Shown here piece after piece: positions 45,572-50,017 of a stretch of DNA of 50,017 nt. How positions within the stretch are numbered: position 1 is the first letter of the stretch; each line of letters starts with the position of its first letter. The stretch is from the NCBI GenBank assembly GCA_030527665.1, contig JAUNAK010000010.1:1-50017 (forward strand). The letters run 5' to 3'. Below the pieces are notes generated by a model. The model was not told where the DNA came from. It searched no databases and worked only from the letters and a program-made list of their open reading frames with translations. Source of the DNA: Eubacteriales bacterium (GTDB taxonomy: Bacteria; Bacillota; Clostridia; Lachnospirales; Lachnospiraceae). The position numbers and the translations under genes were made by a program.

Positions 45572-46744
45572 TTACAGTCTTGCAACGCCTGTCTTTCTTG
45601 CAGCCTCGGCAACGGCTTCGGCAACGACTTTTGCCACACGCTCATCAAATGCGTTCGGAATGATGTATTCCGGACTCAGATCCTTCTCATCGACCAGATC
45701 AGCGATCGCATATGCTGCTGCGATCTTCATCTCATCGTTGATATCGGATGCACGAACATCCAGCGCTCCGCGGAAGATTCCCGGGAATGCCAGAACGTTG
45801 TTGATCTGGTTCGGGAAATCGGAACGTCCGGTACCTACAACGGCAGCACCGGCTTCTTTAGCCAGCTCCGGCATGATCTCCGGAACCGGATTTGCCATCG
45901 GGAACAGGATCGGATCTTTTGCCATGGAACGAACCATTTCCTGGGTAACAGCACCCGGTGCGGATACACCGATAAATACATCGGCACCTTTGATTACCTC
46001 TTCCAGAGACCCTTTTCTCTTCTCACGGTTGGTGATCTGTGCCAGCTCTTCCTTGAACGGATTCAGATCGCCTCTGCCCTCATAGATCGCACCTTTTCTG
46101 TCGCACATAACAACGTCTTTCAGTCCAAGACTTACCAGCAGCTTCACGATCGCAGTTCCTGCTGCACCTGCACCGGATGTTACCACACGGATCTCGGAAA
46201 GTTTTTTGCCGACGATCTTCAGCGCATTCAGCATAGCAGCGGTACATACAACAGCGGTTCCGTGCTGATCATCATGGAAGATCGGAATATCGCAGCGCTC
46301 TTTCAGTTTTTTCTCGATCTCAAAGCAGCGGGGTGCGGAAATATCCTCCAGGTTTACACCGCCGAAGCTTCCGGCCAGAAGCTCGATGGTATGAACGATC
46401 TCGTCTACATCCTTGCTTCTTACGCAAAGCGGGAAAGCATCTACATCACCGAAGGTCTTGAACAGAACGCATTTCCCTTCCATAACCGGCATACCGGCTT
46501 CCGGACCAATATCTCCCAGTCCCAGAACAGCGGTTCCGTCGGTAACAACGGCAACCATGTTGGCACGGCGGGTGTAGGTATAGGACAGATCCACATCATC
46601 TCTGATCTTGATACAGGGTTCTGCAACGCCCGGTGTATATGCTACGGAAAGCTCTTCCGGAGTTGTAACCTTCGCACGGCAGGTGACCTCGATCTTACCC
46701 TGCCATTCCTCATGTGCCTTTAATGCAAATTCTTTCTTATCCAT
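45572..46744 (-). CDS. NAD(P)-dependent malic enzyme
   Basis: 390-aa short-form malic enzyme (malate to pyruvate and CO2) without a phosphotransacetylase domain. The catalytic segment SVAYTPGVAEPC, the metal-site region TDGTAVLGLGDIGPEAGMPVMEGK and IFHDDQHGTA, and the Rossmann segment VVTSGAGAAGTAIVKLL are present. Its product feeds the adjacent nifJ reaction. Start at 46744 with AAGGAG upstream. Cofactor preference cannot be told from sequence. Confidence 0.95.
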   Translation of the reverse strand: MDKKEFALKAHEEWQGKIEVTCRAKVTTPEELSVAYTPGVAEPCIKIRDDVDLSYTYTRRANMVAVVTDGTAVLGLGDIGPEAGMPVMEGKCVLFKTFGDVDAFPLCVRSKDVDEIVHTIELLAGSFGGVNLEDISAPRCFEIEKKLKERCDIPIFHDDQHGTAVVCTAAMLNALKIVGKKLSEIRVVTSGAGAAGTAIVKLLVSLGLKDVVMCDRKGAIYEGRGDLNPFKEELAQITNREKRKGSLEEVIKGADVFIGVSAPGAVTQEMVRSMAKDPILFPMANPVPEIMPELAKEAGAAVVGTGRSDFPNQINNVLAFPGIFRGALDVRASDINDEMKIAAAYAIADLVDEKDLSPEYIIPNAFDERVAKVVAEAVAEAARKTGVARL

Positions 46745-46861
46745 GCTGTCTCCTTTTAACCATTTCTATTTGTAAGTGTATACAATTCAATAATGAATCC
46801 GCCTGAGGATTCGTGTTTGAATCGTGTTCTGTCATATCCCAAACGACCGTCAGGCGAGTGA

Positions 46862-47923
46862 TTACTCCTGGTCGCAGCCCATCTCGGTGATCAGGATACA
46901 GTTCGGTGTATCGACTTTCATCGGTCTGCCGGACTGAACCAGAAGATTTTTCTCATAATCAACGGCAAATGTCGTAATGGTATTGGACTCATGATTGACA
47001 CAGGCAATGTGCTTTCCATCCGGGAACATGGCAATGTCCTTCGGATAGGAACCGCTGATCGGCAGTGCAAAGCGCTTTGTCAGAAGTCCGGTTTCCTGAT
47101 CAATGGCGAACATGGCAACCGTATCATCACCGGCTGTGGAGGCAAACAGATATCTGCCGTCCGGAGACAGACAGAGACCGGATGCCGCATCATGGAACTG
47201 ATCCACATTATCCGAAGGTGTTGCCAGTGTCTGCAGGCGCTCAAACTCCGGACCGTCCGGTGTATCCGTATAGGAGAATACTTCTACTTTATTATCCAGT
47301 TCATACAGAATATAAGCAAATCTGCCGTCCAGACTAAACCGGATTCTTCTCGGACAGGATTCTCTCTCGCAGCGGATGATATCCACCAGTGCCAGCTTGT
47401 CTCTGTCGGTGATTCTGTAGACCTTCACCTGATCGATGCCGTTGTCAACTGCACAAACATATTTGTTATCCGGTGTCATGCGGACACAGCTTACATGGGG
47501 ACGGAAGTTTCTCTCCGCAACACTGCCCAATCCCTTATGGAATACACCGTCCATTACCGACCCCAGATGTCCGTCCTGATGGGTATGGATCAACGTAACC
47601 TTGCCGTCATGATAGCCGGCAACCAGCAGGTATTTTCCGGTTTCATCAACAGATACATAACAGCCTCTCATACCGTCGATATTGATCTGGTTGATCTTCT
47701 CCAGATCGCCGTCCGGTTTGATTTCAAATACTGCCACGCCTTCATCGGCAATGGAATACAGAAACTTCTTGTTGACGGAACGGCAGGTATGGGATGAGTT
47801 GTTAACCGGAATCACCTTCCTGAAAGACAGAGAGCCGTTCTCCACATCCACATCATACAGATGAATGCCGATACTCTCTCCATGTGTATAGGTACCTACA
47901 TATGCAACATATTTTTTCTCCAT
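46862..47923 (-). CDS. Lactonase-family beta-propeller protein (6-phosphogluconolactonase-like)
   Basis: 353-aa seven-bladed propeller of the Pgl/YbhE lactonase family. Repeated blade motifs include MRGCYVSVDETGKYLLVAGYHDG, RPHVSCVRMTPDNKYVCAVD, PRRIRFSLDGRFAYILYEL, LCLSPDGRYLFAS and PKDIAMFPDGKHIACVNH. It may hydrolyse 6-phosphogluconolactone, but many homologues have unassigned substrates. ATG 47923 has GAGGTG just upstream. It is divergent from the RluA gene and ends 117 nt before malic enzyme without an obvious terminator. Confidence 0.88.
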   Translation of the reverse strand: MEKKYVAYVGTYTHGESIGIHLYDVDVENGSLSFRKVIPVNNSSHTCRSVNKKFLYSIADEGVAVFEIKPDGDLEKINQINIDGMRGCYVSVDETGKYLLVAGYHDGKVTLIHTHQDGHLGSVMDGVFHKGLGSVAERNFRPHVSCVRMTPDNKYVCAVDNGIDQVKVYRITDRDKLALVDIIRCERESCPRRIRFSLDGRFAYILYELDNKVEVFSYTDTPDGPEFERLQTLATPSDNVDQFHDAASGLCLSPDGRYLFASTAGDDTVAMFAIDQETGLLTKRFALPISGSYPKDIAMFPDGKHIACVNHESNTITTFAVDYEKNLLVQSGRPMKVDTPNCILITEMGCDQE

Positions 47924-47999
47924 AAGACACCTCACATTTTTGCATATCTTACACGCATTGCTGCGGCAATTGCCAGACTATGTCCGCCAAGTCCCCCGT

Positions 48000-48027
48000 T
48001 ATATAACAGTACGAGCCGACAAAACAA
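48000..48027 (-). promoter_or_regulatory. Candidate promoter of the lactonase gene
   Basis: Minus-strand TTGTTT (48022-48027), 16-nt spacer, TATATA (48000-48005). The divergent stretch 48060-48204 holds an inverted repeat TTGAC/GTCAA (48083-48096) and TATAGT-like sequences for the plus-strand gene, but no clear promoter pair. Confidence 0.45.
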
Positions 48028-48204
48028 ACAAATTCCATCGGGAATTTCTCATCGCCTCTCCTGTTTTTCATCGGTACAGTACTTGACTTTCGTCAACCTA
48101 GTATAGCATAAATTACGAAAAAACGACAATGTATTTCCCATTATAGTGTGGTATTGTTGTAAATACATCATTATCCGATTTCTAACTTCGAAAGGAACCC
48201 CAAC

Positions 48205-49092
48205 ATGGAACGTGTTTTTTCTTATACGATCTCTGCAGAAGACGCCGGCAAAGATGTGCATGAATTCCTGCGGAACCGCGGCTATTCCCGCCATATTCTG
48301 GCATCCATGAAGCCGATTCCGGAAGCCGTCAAAGTTAACGGGGTACATGTGTACATGCGCTTCCGTCTGTCTGAAGGCGATGTGCTGACCACAATGGTTC
48401 GGGACGAGCAATCCTCTGTCAACATTATCCCCGCACCGATTCCCTTCGGCATCGAATATGAAGATGAAGATCTGCTGATCGTCAACAAGCCGGCGGATAC
48501 AGCCATCCATCCGGCTGTCGGTCATCCCGCAAATACACTGGGAAACGGCGTTGCCTGGTATTATCAGCAGCAGGGAATCCCCTTTGTATTCCGCTGCATC
48601 AACCGCCTGGACCGGGACACGACCGGACTTCTGATCGTTGCCAAAAACCTGGTCAGTGCCTCCATTCTGGAACAGACACTGCTGAAGCGGGAGATTCACC
48701 GCACCTATCTTGCCGTTGCCGAAGGACATACCGAAGATTCCGGAACCATCGACCTGCCGATTGCAAGAAAAGAAGGCTCTCTGATCGAGCGCTGTGTCGA
48801 TCCGGAAAACGGTGACCGTGCCGTCACACATTACGAGACCCTGAAACGCTATCCGGAATATTCTCTGGTCCGCCTGCAGCTGGAGACCGGCCGCACCCAC
48901 CAGATCCGCGTACACATGACCGCACAGGGACATCCGCTGATGGGAGATACCCTTTACAATCCGGACGGGCTTCCAGGCATCACCCGCCAGGCTCTCCATT
49001 CCTTCAGTCTGGATTTTCCGCACCCGATCACCGGAGAATCCATGCATTTCGAGGCAGATCCGCCGGAAGACATGCAGAAACTGCTGAAATAG
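48205..49092 (+). CDS. RluA-family pseudouridine synthase
   Basis: 295-aa RluA/RluD-type enzyme that isomerises uridine in 23S rRNA or tRNA. An S4-like N-terminal segment (SRHILASMKPIPEAVKVNGVHV) precedes the catalytic domain with the active-site motif INRLDRDTTGLLIVAK (Asp in RLDRDT) and the conserved LETGRTHQIRVHM and GHPLMGDTLY. Start ATG 48205 with AAAGGA upstream. It is the only well-supported plus-strand gene in the window and converges on the surface-protein gene. Target uridine unknown. Confidence 0.95.
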   Translation: MERVFSYTISAEDAGKDVHEFLRNRGYSRHILASMKPIPEAVKVNGVHVYMRFRLSEGDVLTTMVRDEQSSVNIIPAPIPFGIEYEDEDLLIVNKPADTAIHPAVGHPANTLGNGVAWYYQQQGIPFVFRCINRLDRDTTGLLIVAKNLVSASILEQTLLKREIHRTYLAVAEGHTEDSGTIDLPIARKEGSLIERCVDPENGDRAVTHYETLKRYPEYSLVRLQLETGRTHQIRVHMTAQGHPLMGDTLYNPDGLPGITRQALHSFSLDFPHPITGESMHFEADPPEDMQKLLK

Positions 49093-49152
49093 ACTTTCGA
49101 TGCAGATCACTGATCCGCCAGCATCCCTGCCCTCAAAATACGACAAATATGT

Positions 49153-49199
49153 AAAGAGGCGGCAGCTGTTTCGAACATTCGAACAGCTGCCGCCTCTTT
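49153..49199. terminator. Bidirectional terminator
   Basis: Long arms AAAGAGGCGGCAGCTGTT and AACAGCTGCCGCCTCTTT around TCGAACATTCG, with A and T runs on both sides, between the convergent RluA and surface-protein genes. Confidence 0.9.
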
Positions 49200-49232
49200 A
49201 ATAATTATATAGATCGACTCACATCGTATGTA

Positions 49233-50017
49233 TTATTTCATTCCGTACCAGCCGATTCCTTCTGCATTCCATCCTGCTTTTACAAGCGCATCATTCTCGC
49301 CTTTGCTGGTTGTGTAATTATGGGTTCCGGTTACCGCATTCGGGTTGTACTGACGATATACAGCAACTCCCTTCGCATCATCGGAATAGAATGCAATTCC
49401 TTCATCCTTCCATCCGGCCTTTACGAGATGACTCTTCTCTCCCTTACTAGTTGTGTAATGATGCTCCCCTGCATTGGGATTATACACCCGGTAAACAGGT
49501 GTTTTCGATGTTTTGGGTGCCGTCCATCCGATTCCTTCATACTTCCATCCGACTTTCGCAAGATTGTTCCTCTCGCCTGTGGATGTTGTATAGAAATGTT
49601 CACCGTTGTTCGGATTATAGAGACGGTATACCGGTGTACTTGCCAGTTTTGCAGCTTTCTCAGATCTGGTTGCTTTACAAACCGTACACGTGTAAGTTTT
49701 TTTACCTTCTTTCATGGATGTTGGCAGGACTGTTACCTTACCGCTGTTCCATGTATGTCCCTTCGCCGGTACAGTTTTCTGTTTTACAAGTACTTCGCCG
49801 CAGACGGAACAATGCTTTCCCTCTGTCAGGCCTGTTTCCGTACATGTCGCTTCTTTTGCTTCATCTACTGCTTCAACATGTCCTTTCGACGCTACTGTTT
49901 CCTGTTTTACAAGCACTTCGCTGCATACCGAACAATGCTTTCCTTCTGTCACCCCTGTTTCCGTACATGTTGCTTCTTTTGCTTCATCTATTACTTCCTT
50001 ATGACCTTGTGCCGGTA
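49233..50017 (-). CDS. Surface repeat protein, C-terminal part (truncated by window edge)
   Basis: The frame is open to the right edge, so only the last 261 residues or so are seen. Two tandem 41-residue repeats with CxE..CSVC cysteines (for example EATCTETGLTEGKHCSVCGE; nucleotide period 123) are followed by a further CTVC segment and three C-terminal repeats of the form PVYRLYNPNNGEHFYTTS...GWKYEGIGW, matching the DUF5648 repeat often found at the end of large secreted Firmicute proteins. It is presumably extracellular. The missing N-terminal part would carry the signal peptide and main functional domain. Confidence 0.85.
   Translation of the reverse strand, partial: PAQGHKEVIDEAKEATCTETGVTEGKHCSVCSEVLVKQETVASKGHVEAVDEAKEATCTETGLTEGKHCSVCGEVLVKQKTVPAKGHTWNSGKVTVLPTSMKEGKKTYTCTVCKATRSEKAAKLASTPVYRLYNPNNGEHFYTTSTGERNNLAKVGWKYEGIGWTAPKTSKTPVYRVYNPNAGEHHYTTSKGEKSHLVKAGWKDEGIAFYSDDAKGVAVYRQYNPNAVTGTHNYTTSKGENDALVKAGWNAEGIGWYGMK

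Noticed and set aside
42031-45663. 1210-codon plus-strand frame antisense to nifJ; also 37600-40680 antisense to the M16C peptidase gene
   Set aside because: Low-complexity, cysteine/serine-rich translation typical of antisense frames; the minus-strand genes have full family motifs.
48049-49146. 365-codon minus-strand frame over the RluA-type gene
   Set aside because: The plus-strand frame contains the complete pseudouridine synthase motifs; the minus frame has none.

Overview
The window looks like a chromosomal segment of a gut-type anaerobic Firmicute, most likely a Lachnospiraceae member. The evidence is the gene content (NifJ-type pyruvate:ferredoxin oxidoreductase, no aerobic respiration genes), strong AGGAGG ribosome binding sites, consensus sigma-A promoters, an L10-leader-controlled rplJL operon and a zinc-type L33. 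The genus is inference. Almost every gene is on the minus strand, so the biological order runs from high to low coordinates; the one clear plus-strand gene is the RluA-type pseudouridine synthase at 48205-49092.

Region 1 (1-11.9 kb) is the transcription/translation block rpmG-secE-nusG-rplK-rplA, then rplJ-rplL behind an L10 leader with attenuator, then rpoB-rpoC. Each of the three units has its own promoter; rplA, rplL and rpoC are each followed by a terminator.

Region 2 (12.2-30.5 kb) is a complete bacterial microcompartment (BMC) locus. It combines an encapsulation-peptide-tagged class II sugar-phosphate aldolase (fuculose/rhamnulose-1-phosphate type) with a B12-dependent propanediol dehydratase (pduCDE), its reactivase (pduGH), an adenosyltransferase (pduO type), PduS/PduT electron-transfer components, CoA-acylating aldehyde dehydrogenase (pduP), a tagged zinc alcohol dehydrogenase, PduL, PduU, PduV, PduN and four BMC-H shell genes. 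The inferred flow is deoxysugar phosphate to lactaldehyde (aldolase), lactaldehyde to 1,2-propanediol, then to propionaldehyde (PduCDE) and on to propionyl-CoA/propionyl phosphate and 1-propanol. Two genes are unexpected in such an operon: an HPr-kinase-like P-loop protein and a PHP-domain phosphoesterase, side by side. One shell gene has a 113-residue Ala/Glu/Lys-rich N-terminal extension with a strong internal ribosome binding site. A DeoR-family regulator follows the operon.

Region 3 (30.5-36 kb) holds cysE, a GlcG/HbpS (PduO-C-like) gene at the pdu side, an orphan cobalamin riboswitch with no downstream B12 gene that ends in a long nested hairpin and U-tract (candidate B12-sensing regulatory RNA), a DUF4349 lipoprotein, a 39-residue small ORF, a tandem array of hairpins and rhamnulokinase (rhaB). 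RhaB supplies the kinase step feeding the BMC aldolase.

Region 4 (36-50 kb) is mostly housekeeping: recO, era, an M16C metallopeptidase, an SseB-like protein, nifJ, malic enzyme (with a two-hairpin 3' structure), a 6-phosphogluconolactonase-like beta-propeller, an RluA-family pseudouridine synthase, and the C-terminal part of a repeat-containing surface protein that runs off the right edge. No tRNA, rRNA, insertion sequence, prophage or CRISPR was seen.
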